Assembly: GCA_024691105.1 (NCBI GenBank)
Contig: JAILNY010000105.1
Location: 1 to 24,307, forward strand
Source: Treponema sp.
GTDB lineage: Bacteria > Spirochaetota > Spirochaetia > Treponematales > Treponemataceae
DNA length: 24,307 bases
Direction of reading: 5' to 3'
Below, in pieces: positions 1 through 7,854 of this stretch (positions are counted from its first letter, which is position 1; each line of letters begins with the position of its first letter). The position numbers and the translations under genes were made by a program. The notes below the pieces were generated by a model. It was given only the letters and a program-made list of their open reading frames with translations, ran no database searches and had not been told where the DNA came from.

Positions 1-997
1 TATTCGGGGCATCTGGGAATGCCTGTGTCTCAAGACAGACTGCACCGTGTCGTTTGTAAACTGTTCCAAGCTTACCAACGACGCCTTCAATCCAGTTGGC
101 CGTATAAAGCTGAATTCCCGGCTGATTTGTATAAACCTTCATCGTGCGGTTTGTATCAGGATCTGATAAAACGGCGCATTCACCGCCGCAGGCTGTAAAA
201 CAATCTTCTGTCGGCTCTACCCATTCAGAGTCTTTAGAATGCCAGCAGGTTGTGTAACAGTTGTCATAACCCGGAGCAATTTTATCGATATCCTTGCCAA
301 GTGTTTTTGCAGTATTAAAATCATAAGCAGTACCAGAAACCGGAATATATTTTCCTGTAGGAATAAGCTTATCATCTACTTCAAGAATATTTTCTGACTT
401 CATCTGAAGTGTATGATTTAATACTGTTCCACTGCCATGAAGGTTAAAATAAGCATGATTTGTAAGATTTACTGGTGTTGATTTATCAGTTGTTGCCTTA
501 TAGTCAAGGCGAAGTTCATTTTTATCGTTAAGAGTATATGTAACGGTAAGTTTTACATTTCCAGGAAAGCCCTGCTCGCCGTCTGGACTGATACGTGTAA
601 ATTCTACACCTTTTCCATTTTTGTTAGAAACAATGCGGCTGTTCCAGATCATGTGATCATAACGTGTAAATCCGCCGTGAAGTGTATTAATTTCATTATC
701 ATTTTTATCAAGGCTGTAAGTTTTTCCTTCTACAGAAAAAGCAGCCCCACCGATTCTGTTTGCAAAACGACCAACAATTGAACCAAAAGAAAGTCCCGGG
801 CATTTTACAAAACCATCAAGTGTTGAATAACCTAAAAGAATATCATCTTTTTGACCAAGTTTGTTTGGCAAAAAAATTCCTGTAAGCGTACAGCCAAAAT
901 CTGTGACGCAGAACGACATTTTTCCATTATCAACTGTGTAAAGACTTGCAGTCTGTCCATTTGATAACGTTCCATAAATTGTTTTTTTAACTTTCAT
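1..997 (-). CDS. galM: Aldose 1-epimerase (galactose mutarotase), 3' end cut by window edge
   Basis: Interconverts the alpha and beta anomers of galactose/glucose at the entry of the Leloir pathway, in the cytoplasm. Translated by eye from ATG 997 the frame stays open to the edge (332 codons). It shows the GRFANRI motif, LHGG, the catalytic-His segment NLTNHAYFNLHG (His about residue 181) and the general-base Glu in CLETQAFPDAPN (Glu about 323), the usual C-terminal signature, so only some 15-30 residues are missing. An SD (GAGGT) lies 4 bases before ATG. The gene starts 11 bases after the stop of the SwrB-like gene, so it could be read from the motility operon, although a TATAAT lies inside that upstream gene at 1090-1095 (minus strand). 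No signal peptide. Confidence 0.93.
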   Translation of the reverse strand, partial: MKVKKTIYGTLSNGQTASLYTVDNGKMSFCVTDFGCTLTGIFLPNKLGQKDDILLGYSTLDGFVKCPGLSFGSIVGRFANRIGGAAFSVEGKTYSLDKNDNEINTLHGGFTRYDHMIWNSRIVSNKNGKGVEFTRISPDGEQGFPGNVKLTVTYTLNDKNELRLDYKATTDKSTPVNLTNHAYFNLHGSGTVLNHTLQMKSENILEVDDKLIPTGKYIPVSGTAYDFNTAKTLGKDIDKIAPGYDNCYTTCWHSKDSEWVEPTEDCFTACGGECAVLSDPDTNRTMKVYTNQPGIQLYTANWIEGVVGKLGTVYKRHGAVCLETQAFPDAPN

Positions 998-1008
998 AAG
1001 TACCTCAC

Positions 1009-1686
1009 TTATAACATATCAATAATGAATTGAACCTCGGTTGTAGATTTATTCAATTCACGTGATATCTGTTCAACAGTATAACCGGCATTATACATTT
1101 TTTTAACTTCATCCTGAAAAGTTTTTTTTGCGGCAATCGGATTGTCCGACATGTAGATTTTTGGAGAAATTACAGGTACCTCGCCGTAGGCATTCCCCTG
1201 TGTATCTACAACATGAACGCTTCTATCTTTTGTTTTTTTAGAGACAGGTTTTTCTTCTTCAAATAAATCTGCCTGAAGTTTTTTTCGGGATTTTTTTAAA
1301 TTAATATTTACTTCAAATGCGGCATCCTTATCTATAACGGTTTTTGCAGCTGATGCTTTTTTTGAAGATGCAGATTTTGAAGCAGGTTTTAAAGGACGCT
1401 GCGCAGTAAGTCCCTGCTTTGAAGTTATAAAGCTTTCGTCATTTTGAATGGCTGCAAGACGTCTGTCTACAATCTGAACAAGGTCATTCATTTCCTGAAT
1501 TTTATCTTCAATCAGATTTATGTTATTGAGCGTATTTCGATTGATGTCGTTGATTAAAAGTTCATACTGGTCACGGGCTTTTTGAATTTCATTATCTGTA
1601 GTAAAAAGCTTTTTAAATTTTATAAAAAAGACAAGCCATAGTAAAAGATTTATGACACACATAGACGCAATAATAAAAGCTGTCAT
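1009..1686 (-). CDS. SwrB-like membrane protein with coiled coil and C-terminal helix-turn-helix-like segment
   Basis: 225 residues. Visible: one N-terminal membrane helix (about 3-24), a predicted coiled coil (about 30-85), a Lys/Ser/Ala-rich linker (about 90-160), and a C-terminal module (about 186-225) with the pattern MYNAGYTVEQISRELNKS then VQFIIDML, like a small HTH. This is the architecture of Bacillus subtilis SwrB, which is encoded just after sigD at the end of the fla/che operon and promotes flagellar export-gate maturation. Here too it lies downstream of the flagellar sigma factor. Start ATG 1686 has an SD (GAGGTAA) overlapping the stop of the preceding gene. The SwrB assignment is inference from architecture and position, not from a database match. 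Confidence 0.8.
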   Translation of the reverse strand: MTAFIIASMCVINLLLWLVFFIKFKKLFTTDNEIQKARDQYELLINDINRNTLNNINLIEDKIQEMNDLVQIVDRRLAAIQNDESFITSKQGLTAQRPLKPASKSASSKKASAAKTVIDKDAAFEVNINLKKSRKKLQADLFEEEKPVSKKTKDRSVHVVDTQGNAYGEVPVISPKIYMSDNPIAAKKTFQDEVKKMYNAGYTVEQISRELNKSTTEVQFIIDML

Positions 1687-1691
1687 AACAG

Positions 1692-2027
1692 TTACCTCGT
1701 AATATTAATATGCTTTCCAAGATATTCTTCGCGAAGCTCGATTTTATTTGGGGACTGTTCTTCAGAGTCTGTATTCTGTTCTGATTTTTTTGAAGAAGAT
1801 TTTTCCTGATTTTGATTTTGGTGTCCGTCTTCTTTAATGAGTCCTGTTTTTGAGTCAGAATCAGCTGCCTTTTGTACTGTCTTTACGCTTTGTGCATTTT
1901 GATTTACTGCCATCTGCTGCTGCAGCGATGAACTTACCTGAGCACTCTGCTGTTCATGAGAAACACGAGAGGCAACATTGGACATCTGAGAATACATTGT
2001 CTGAAGGTCTATCGGTTGTATAGCCAC
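1692..2027 (-). CDS. Small Gln/Ser-rich conserved-operon protein, function unknown
   Basis: 111 residues, no signal peptide or membrane helix. N-terminal third has a helical heptad look (IDLQTMYSQMSNVASRV), the middle is Gln/Asn/Ser/Lys-rich and probably disordered, and the end (REEYLGKHINITR) looks like a short conserved motif. I do not recognise the family. It sits 5 bases after fapA and 5 bases before the SwrB-like gene, so it is translated as part of the motility operon. The start is unclear: the assigned codon is GTG at 2027, directly abutting the SD-like AGGTGAG, whereas GAGGTG followed by GCT places ATA (2021) at a better SD distance. The first ATG would be residue 11. Confidence 0.7.
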   Translation of the reverse strand: MAIQPIDLQTMYSQMSNVASRVSHEQQSAQVSSSLQQQMAVNQNAQSVKTVQKAADSDSKTGLIKEDGHQNQNQEKSSSKKSEQNTDSEEQSPNKIELREEYLGKHINITR

Positions 2028-2032
2028 CTCAC

Positions 2033-4006
2033 CTACCCGTTAGAATATCCGTCCGGAGCCTGTACATCAGTCATATCAGGTTCTTCATACTTACCACGTC
2101 GTACAAAGCCGCCTTCAAAGAAGAATGTAACGCTCTTAACGTCTGTTCTGACTTCATCTACAACATCGCGTATATAAATCTTAACGCCAGAGAAAACAGT
2201 TCCCTGAACCTTTACTTTTCCAAATACTTTAAGCTCATGTAAACGCTGTAAAATCTGTTCAACTTCAGTTGAATATTCTTCGGACTTAACCGTAATTTCC
2301 TGCTTACGATTTTTAAGACTGTCAAGCTGATCCTGCTTTTCTTTTGCAAGAGTCTTGCGCTGCTTTTTAAAGTTTTCAAGAGTAATAATATTATTATCAG
2401 TCTCTTCAAGCTCTTTCATCAAAGCATTCTGTTCATCCTGAATCTCGGCAAGGCGCTGTTTAAGACGTGGATCAAATCCAACTTCAAGAATTGTTTCAGC
2501 ACCACCACCCGGGCTTCCGATATTCTTTGCACAAATCTCTTCTGTTGCAAATAAATGTCCACCGGTAATCTGAGCTTTTTTTCCGTTAAGAATAATTCTT
2601 TTCATGGCGGTAACTTCTGAGTTCATGATGCTGTCTGATACAATACAAAACTGTTCGACTTCGACCTTTGCAGACTGAATGAATTTTGCCCACAAAGATT
2701 TACCGGCCTGGATAACACCGACATCGTGTCCAAAGATACCCTGGGATACAATGATATCGCCGCTTTCTGATTTAAGATGGCTCTGACCAACAGTACCCAT
2801 AACTTCGATATTTCCAGAAGCCTTAACATCGTAACCGTCTTCAACGTTACCCTTAACAACAACGGTTCCAAGAAAGTCAATATTACCTGTTTTAATATTA
2901 ACTGCATCAAGTTCAAGTACCGGCTCAACATTTATCTTTTCAGACTCGTACATAACGCGGCCATTCATAGAAGCGATGATTGTAACGCCATCCTTATCAA
3001 GTTCAACATTCTTACCAAGTGGAATACGGATGTCTTTTCCGTTCTTTGCTTCAAGATAGCGGCCAAACAAAGTCTTTCCGGCCTTGCCACGTTCAGGCGG
3101 CATCTTTGTTGCAAGAGGTTGCCCCTTTACAACATTCTGAATCTGATTTAATTCCTTAAAGTTAACCTGACCGTCTTTTGATTCTTTTAACTTAAGCTTT
3201 GTCGGGTCAGTTTCAAAATTAAATACCATGTACGCGTCGCGGCCGTCCTGCGGTTTAATTGCAGCGGCAACCTCACATGGTGAATTATATACAGGGTTAT
3301 CAACAAACTCTGTGATCTTTTCCATTTCAATTCCGGCAACAACACCTTGAGTCTCAAGATGACGCACAATCTGTTCTTCAGAAACTTCTGCACCACTTAA
3401 TGACGGCGGTGTAACAGTAACGGTTGCAAGCATTTCGTCTTTTGAAATATCAATAACAAGAAGAGCATCTCCTGCTGCAACATGTTTGTAAGAACCGACA
3501 ACTTCGTACTTACCATCTGTTCCGGATTTTGCAAGTTTAGAAATAAGACCTTCATCAAGATCAAGTGTATCTGTCCTTTTTGCCTCAGAAATGATTGACT
3601 TTGCATCGACATTTCGTCCTTTACCAATAGGAAGAACAACCTTAAGACAGATATTGTCTGCAAAGTGTCTGATATAGAACATTCCATCCTGATCAACAGA
3701 TTTAACTTCTTCATCAAGTCCGTCATCCACACCAGCGGCAGCGGCCATAACTTTTTTCTTTTTAGCAATTGCCTCTGCAGTCTGATAAATGCGGATTTTC
3801 CACGGCTTTTTTGCAAGACCTAAAAAACCATCAGAACCTTTTTCTATTACTTCGTATTCAAGCTGAGATACTTTAGAATCAAGCTGAACAGCGGCATCAG
3901 ATAAAGCTTCATCAAGGGTGTCAGCATTGACAACAACACTTTGAATGTTGTTATCAAATTCTAAGAGAGCCTCCATATCTTTGCGGATTGTTTCTAAAGT
4001 AACCAT
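2033..4006 (-). CDS. fapA: FapA-family protein (DUF342) with N-terminal Jag_N-like domain
   Basis: 657 residues, cytoplasmic. Residues 1-75 look like a Jag_N domain: a helix (DEALSDAAVQL) followed by KGSDGFLGLAKKP (56-68) and a beta strand. Residues about 105-290 match the FapA N-terminal part, and about 290-500 a Gly/Val-rich parallel beta-helix (repeats such as ASGNIEVMGTVG, SGDIIVSQGIFG). A charged coiled coil covers about 510-595, then a short beta segment. FapA proteins are encoded in flagellar operons and have been tied to polar flagellar placement in Vibrio; the spirochaete role is not known to me. It starts 5 bases after the fliA stop with only a distant AAGGA, so translational coupling is likely. 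The Jag_N-like fold suggests an RNA- or protein-binding role, by inference. Confidence 0.9.
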   Translation of the reverse strand: MVTLETIRKDMEALLEFDNNIQSVVVNADTLDEALSDAAVQLDSKVSQLEYEVIEKGSDGFLGLAKKPWKIRIYQTAEAIAKKKKVMAAAAGVDDGLDEEVKSVDQDGMFYIRHFADNICLKVVLPIGKGRNVDAKSIISEAKRTDTLDLDEGLISKLAKSGTDGKYEVVGSYKHVAAGDALLVIDISKDEMLATVTVTPPSLSGAEVSEEQIVRHLETQGVVAGIEMEKITEFVDNPVYNSPCEVAAAIKPQDGRDAYMVFNFETDPTKLKLKESKDGQVNFKELNQIQNVVKGQPLATKMPPERGKAGKTLFGRYLEAKNGKDIRIPLGKNVELDKDGVTIIASMNGRVMYESEKINVEPVLELDAVNIKTGNIDFLGTVVVKGNVEDGYDVKASGNIEVMGTVGQSHLKSESGDIIVSQGIFGHDVGVIQAGKSLWAKFIQSAKVEVEQFCIVSDSIMNSEVTAMKRIILNGKKAQITGGHLFATEEICAKNIGSPGGGAETILEVGFDPRLKQRLAEIQDEQNALMKELEETDNNIITLENFKKQRKTLAKEKQDQLDSLKNRKQEITVKSEEYSTEVEQILQRLHELKVFGKVKVQGTVFSGVKIYIRDVVDEVRTDVKSVTFFFEGGFVRRGKYEEPDMTDVQAPDGYSNG

Positions 4007-4011
4007 TTTAT

Positions 4012-4800
4012 TTAGATAATTCCTTTTCTCAAATTTGTAAGCTTAGCACGCAATCTTAAATTTGCTTTTGTATGAAGCTGTGAAATACGCGATTCACTTA
4101 CATCAAGAACCTGACCGATTTCTTTAAATGTCAAATCCTCGTGATAATACAAAACGATAACCATTTTTTCTTTTTCAGGAAGCTCGTTAATTGCATCAAC
4201 AATCACCTTACGGATTTCTTCGCGTTCAACAATTACATCAGGATTTAAACTTGAAGGAGACTCAATCGAGTCACCGATTGACATGTGGTCACTGTCATTT
4301 CCGGAATACCACACATCGTTAAGAGAAAGAACAGAAGTTCCAGAAACCTTCATTACAGTCTGCTGATACTCAGCTTCTGATACGCCCATCTGTTCTGCAA
4401 TTTCTGCATCGGTTGCAGTACGTCCAAGACGTGACTCAAGGTCAACAATCGTATCTTCTATTTCGCGGGACTTTTGTCTTACAGAACGCGGAACCCAGTC
4501 AAGCTGACGAAGTTCATCAAAAATCGCACCACGAATTCGTGTTACAGCATAAGTCTTAAATTTTACGTTTTTTCCGGGATCAAATTTTTCAATAGCATCA
4601 AGGAGACCAAACTGACCAAATCCGACAAGATCGTCAAATTCGACACTGCCAGGCATTCCTACAGCAAGCTTACCGGCAACGTATTTTACAAGCGGCATAT
4701 ATTGACGTATAAATTTATCACGCAGCTGAGGTGACTTTGTTTTTCTGTATTCCAGCCACAATTCATCTTCTGTTTTTTCGTCTATAAGTGCTGTTCCCAT
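4012..4800 (-). CDS. fliA: Flagellar RNA polymerase sigma-28 factor FliA/WhiG
   Basis: 262 residues, full length for the FliA/WhiG/SigD family. Region 2 at about 30-100 (core binding and -10 recognition; FDDLVGFGQFGLLDAIEKFD, then FKTYAVTRIRGAIFDELRQLDWVPRSVR), region 3 at about 107-165 (LGRTATDAEIAEQMG), region 4 at about 205-255 with the -35-binding HTH (LTFKEIGQVLDVSESRISQLHTKA written in parts: LTFKEIGQVL, SESRISQLH). It directs transcription of late flagellar and chemotaxis genes. No flgM anti-sigma gene lies beside it. Start ATG 4800 with SD GGTGGAG. It lies 18 bases after the Ser-rich membrane protein gene and 5 bases before fapA. Confidence 0.97.
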   Translation of the reverse strand: MGTALIDEKTEDELWLEYRKTKSPQLRDKFIRQYMPLVKYVAGKLAVGMPGSVEFDDLVGFGQFGLLDAIEKFDPGKNVKFKTYAVTRIRGAIFDELRQLDWVPRSVRQKSREIEDTIVDLESRLGRTATDAEIAEQMGVSEAEYQQTVMKVSGTSVLSLNDVWYSGNDSDHMSIGDSIESPSSLNPDVIVEREEIRKVIVDAINELPEKEKMVIVLYYHEDLTFKEIGQVLDVSESRISQLHTKANLRLRAKLTNLRKGII

Positions 4801-4818
4801 AACTCCACCCTTTATATT

Positions 4819-5676
4819 TTATTCCTCTGATTTCAAAATCGTTCTTATAGCCTCTGCCATCAAAGTCGAATCCTTGCTTTCTGCCTTTGAACCGTCCGAA
4901 AAAACAGTCTCGTTTAACCGGCTGGTCTTTTTTCCTCCAGAAGCAAATTCTGAATCTGTAACAGTGTCATCAGATAACGGAGATTTTGAACTTACCATTT
5001 CCGGTAAGACATCAACATTCTCGTCATTTTCAATATTCAAAATTGAATTTTTACCCAATGTTTTTTCTATATCAGGAAACTCATCAGAACCAGATGACTC
5101 TGAACTCGTTCCTAAGGCTACAGGTTTAAATACAGGCGCACTCTCAGCATTTGAAGCTTGAGCATTGCCCTGACTTGAAGATGAACCTGACGGAACATCA
5201 TCAACAGCATTCTTACTGCCTACAGCGGCAGAAGATGAATGAGAAGATGTTGAACGGGAAGAATCCTTATTAGCATTATCAATCGTCGAAAGCGGCTCTT
5301 CTACCGGAGGCCTGTATGGCTCGTTTTCCAGATCGCCTTTATTCAGCATCTGATTATTGCCGGTCAAAAGAAACTGCGGCGTATTTTCTTCTTCCTGAAG
5401 ATCTTCATCATCTATAGTTATATCAACTTTATTTCCGATTGGCGCGTGAACAGTTTCTGATCCGTCACCATTTGAGCTGGAAGAGTCAGAGCTTGAAACT
5501 CCTCCTAAGAATTTTTTATCAACAAAATCAATTCCTATCGAAAGGCTTCCAAAAATGACAGCAAGAATTACTGCTCTCAAAAGTGCAATTAAAAATCCCG
5601 CCCCTGAAAATAAAGCAACAAAAAAGGATAGGACAAAGGCAACGCAGCTTGTCAATGAAATTAATTTAAAATTCAC
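4819..5676 (-). CDS. Ser-rich membrane protein of unknown function between flhG and fliA
   Basis: 285 residues. Two hydrophobic helices at about 8-27 and 30-50 form a hairpin anchor. The rest is acidic, Ser/Asp/Asn-rich and low-complexity (runs such as SSSDSSSSNGDG, SSRSTSSHSSSAAVGS), probably disordered, ending in a short helix LMAEAIRTILKSEE. If both helices span, the long tail is cytoplasmic. I do not recognise a family; a gene of unknown function at this position is usual in treponemal fla operons. Start is GTG 5676 (GGGAGG 12 bases upstream); no ATG fits. The 69-base gap upstream is the largest gap inside the operon after flbD and contains a TATAAT. Confidence 0.85.
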   Translation of the reverse strand: MNFKLISLTSCVAFVLSFFVALFSGAGFLIALLRAVILAVIFGSLSIGIDFVDKKFLGGVSSSDSSSSNGDGSETVHAPIGNKVDITIDDEDLQEEENTPQFLLTGNNQMLNKGDLENEPYRPPVEEPLSTIDNANKDSSRSTSSHSSSAAVGSKNAVDDVPSGSSSSQGNAQASNAESAPVFKPVALGTSSESSGSDEFPDIEKTLGKNSILNIENDENVDVLPEMVSSKSPLSDDTVTDSEFASGGKKTSRLNETVFSDGSKAESKDSTLMAEAIRTILKSEE

Positions 5677-5699
5677 CTTTTTACTATCCTCCCACTTTT

Positions 5700-5705
5700 A
5701 TTATA
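5700..5705 (-). promoter_or_regulatory. Candidate internal sigma-70 -10 element before the membrane protein-fliA-fapA segment
   Basis: The minus strand reads a perfect TATAAT in the 69-base gap between flhG and the Ser-rich membrane protein gene, 24 bases upstream of its GTG. The -35 is weak: ATGTTT at 17 bases spacing, or TTGATG at 20. If real it would let fliA and fapA be expressed apart from the export genes. Confidence 0.35.
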
Positions 5706-5745
5706 CACCATTATTCTAAAAAAAACATCAAAATATTTGTTTTTC

Positions 5746-6630
5746 TTACTGTTTCTTAAATCCAAGGAATTTGCTTAAGAAACTTGCGACACCTTCGTTA
5801 TTTGAAATATCAGTTTTTTCAATACGTCCGACAATGTGCTTCATACATACAGATGGCTTTGAAGTCGGATTGATAACGATAAACGGTTTTTGTCTGATTA
5901 CGCTTGCCTGAATTACCGGGTCCTCGTAAATATAACCGATGTAGTTTACCTTGTAATTTAAGAACTGACCTACAATGTTAATAATACGATCAGAGATTCG
6001 TCTTCCTTCGTCTGCAGAGTGAACACGGTTAACAAGAAGCTGAATGTTAATTTCACGGTCAACGATTTCTGTTGTGATGATTTTAATGATACCGTATGCA
6101 TCAGTAATTGCAGTTGGTTCTGGAGTAGTAACAACGTAAACTTCATCAGCAGCAGCAACAAACTGAAGAACATTGTTTGCAATTCCCGCACCAGTATCAA
6201 TAATGATTATATCCGCATTGCCAAGTGAACTGAATTGCTTTGCAAAGTATTCAAGTTCCTGAACACTAAGGTTTGCAATTTTAGAAAAACCGTTTGCACC
6301 GGCAATAAATTTTATTCCAAATTCGGTATCAAGAATAATTTCCTGCATGGTCTTCTGTTTGTTAATTACCTGCAAAAGGTTGTATTTTGGAACAACATTA
6401 AGAAGGACATTAACGTTTGCCATTCCAAGGTCACCGTCAATAAGGATAACTTTTTTTCCAAGCTGAGCATAGGCAATTGCCATATTAACGGCGATATTAG
6501 TTTTTCCAACACCACCCTTTCCGCTTGTAATAGCGATGATACGCGTCTTATGCTCAGAACTGTCACCAGTCTTAGACTTTGATGATGAGCTCTGCATAAT
6601 CTGTTTTAATTCATCCAACTGTTCTTCCAT
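5746..6630 (-). CDS. flhG: MinD/ParA-type ATPase FlhG (YlxH/FleN)
   Basis: 294 residues. Controls flagellar number together with FlhF. The deviant Walker A motif SGKGGVGKT is at 36-44 with signature Lys38 and Lys43; IDGDLGMANVNVLL (64-77) is switch I, and IIIDTGAGI (about 145-153) the Walker B/switch II strand. The N-terminal EQLDELKQIM (3-12) resembles the DQxxxLR motif by which FlhG activates the FlhF GTPase. The C-terminus (SFLSKFLGFKKQ) looks like an amphipathic membrane-targeting helix as in MinD. ATG 6630 is preceded by GGAG 8 bases away, inside the last codons of flhF; only 3 bases separate the two genes. Confidence 0.96.
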   Translation of the reverse strand: MEEQLDELKQIMQSSSSKSKTGDSSEHKTRIIAITSGKGGVGKTNIAVNMAIAYAQLGKKVILIDGDLGMANVNVLLNVVPKYNLLQVINKQKTMQEIILDTEFGIKFIAGANGFSKIANLSVQELEYFAKQFSSLGNADIIIIDTGAGIANNVLQFVAAADEVYVVTTPEPTAITDAYGIIKIITTEIVDREINIQLLVNRVHSADEGRRISDRIINIVGQFLNYKVNYIGYIYEDPVIQASVIRQKPFIVINPTSKPSVCMKHIVGRIEKTDISNNEGVASFLSKFLGFKKQ

Positions 6631-6633
6631 ATT

Positions 6634-7854
6634 CTATTCTCCAAATTTATCTTCAATGTGAACGCGGTCAATTTTAAATCCATTGAGTCTGATTAAAAAA
6701 TTAACTACATCCGGCCTGCTTATATTTTTTGCAACAGCCTGTCCATAGGTCACAAAAGAAATCTCTTTATGTTTTTCCGAAAGGACGCTGATGATATTTC
6801 CATACTGACTTGTCTCGTCACATTTTGTAACGATAACAGAGCTGAATCCAAAAGGCTCGTAATTCTGAATTATGTTTCTTAAATCGCGTGCCTTTGTAGA
6901 AGCGGTTACCGCAAGATAAACATCTGCCTTAAGTCCGTCTACAGAAAGATTTTTCTTTAAGCGGCCGATATTCTCTGAATCGTTAGGGCTGTAACCACTG
7001 GTATCTATTAAGATCACATCTGTAGATTCCTTGCAGTCTCTGTAAATGTGTTTAATGTCATCAGCATTTTCTGCCTTGTCAACTGTCACTTCCATTGCAT
7101 CTCCGAAGTGACGAAGCTGTTCTTCTGCGGCAACACGGGTAATGTCGGTTGTGATAAGTCTGATTGAAGGCCGTGGAAGATTTTCTTTACTTGCACAGAT
7201 AAACTGCTGGGCTGCAATTTTTGCAATGGTTGTAGTTTTTCCAACTCCAGTAGGGCCGACAATTATGATTACGTGCGGTGGTCTGTGAGCTTTTTTCTTT
7301 GCAATATGAATCGATTCACCGATCCAGTCAACGACCTGTTTTTCGACAGTGTCAAAATTTTCAAGTTCATCAAGAGAAAATTCGCTGCGGATTTTTTCTG
7401 AAATATCTTTTATATATTCTTTAGAAAATTCATTTTCTTCCAGAAGCTCTTCAATACGGATAATATTTGCATGAGGAGCTTCTGAAGAAGTCGTTAAATT
7501 TTCAAGCTTATCCTGAAACAAATCTGTAAGAGCATCAAGCTTTTTATCAAGGGCTGCAATCTGCTTTGTAGTTGTAATTGTCGGATTAAGCTGCTTTAAA
7601 ATTTCGTTTTTATTCTGTTCAAAAGAATCCTGAGTTCCAGCAGTTTTTGAAGAGGCTGCTCTGTTTCTGATAAGATATTTTACTTCAATAATTTCTTTCT
7701 GACCAAAACCTAAAAAACCACCTTTTAAAATCGGGCGACGTTCAATTATCTGATAGTCCTCACCATACTTTTCGTAAAGCTTTGCCCTTACTTCATCAAG
7801 AGAATTTCCTGTAATTGTGTTATAAGGTGAACCTGAGTAATCAGCGTTATACAT
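6634..7854 (-). CDS. flhF: SRP-type GTPase FlhF
   Basis: 406 residues. Places the flagella at the cell pole and is homologous to Ffh/FtsY. The N-terminal basic region (1-65) includes KGGFLGFGQK (44-53), a motif also seen at the start of FapA in this operon. Residues 80-190 are helical linker/N domain. The G domain follows: G1 GPTGVGKTTT (200-209), RLITTDITRVAAEEQL (232-247), G3 DTSGYSP (284-290; the family usually has DTAG), G4 TKCDE (343-347). Its first 8 bases overlap the 3' end of flhA, and AGGAG stands 9 bases before ATG, so translation is probably coupled. Confidence 0.96.
   Translation of the reverse strand: MYNADYSGSPYNTITGNSLDEVRAKLYEKYGEDYQIIERRPILKGGFLGFGQKEIIEVKYLIRNRAASSKTAGTQDSFEQNKNEILKQLNPTITTTKQIAALDKKLDALTDLFQDKLENLTTSSEAPHANIIRIEELLEENEFSKEYIKDISEKIRSEFSLDELENFDTVEKQVVDWIGESIHIAKKKAHRPPHVIIIVGPTGVGKTTTIAKIAAQQFICASKENLPRPSIRLITTDITRVAAEEQLRHFGDAMEVTVDKAENADDIKHIYRDCKESTDVILIDTSGYSPNDSENIGRLKKNLSVDGLKADVYLAVTASTKARDLRNIIQNYEPFGFSSVIVTKCDETSQYGNIISVLSEKHKEISFVTYGQAVAKNISRPDVVNFLIRLNGFKIDRVHIEDKFGE

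Noticed and set aside
2777..3151. Plus-strand 124-codon frame inside fapA
   Set aside because: Antisense shadow of a solid gene; composition unlike a protein.
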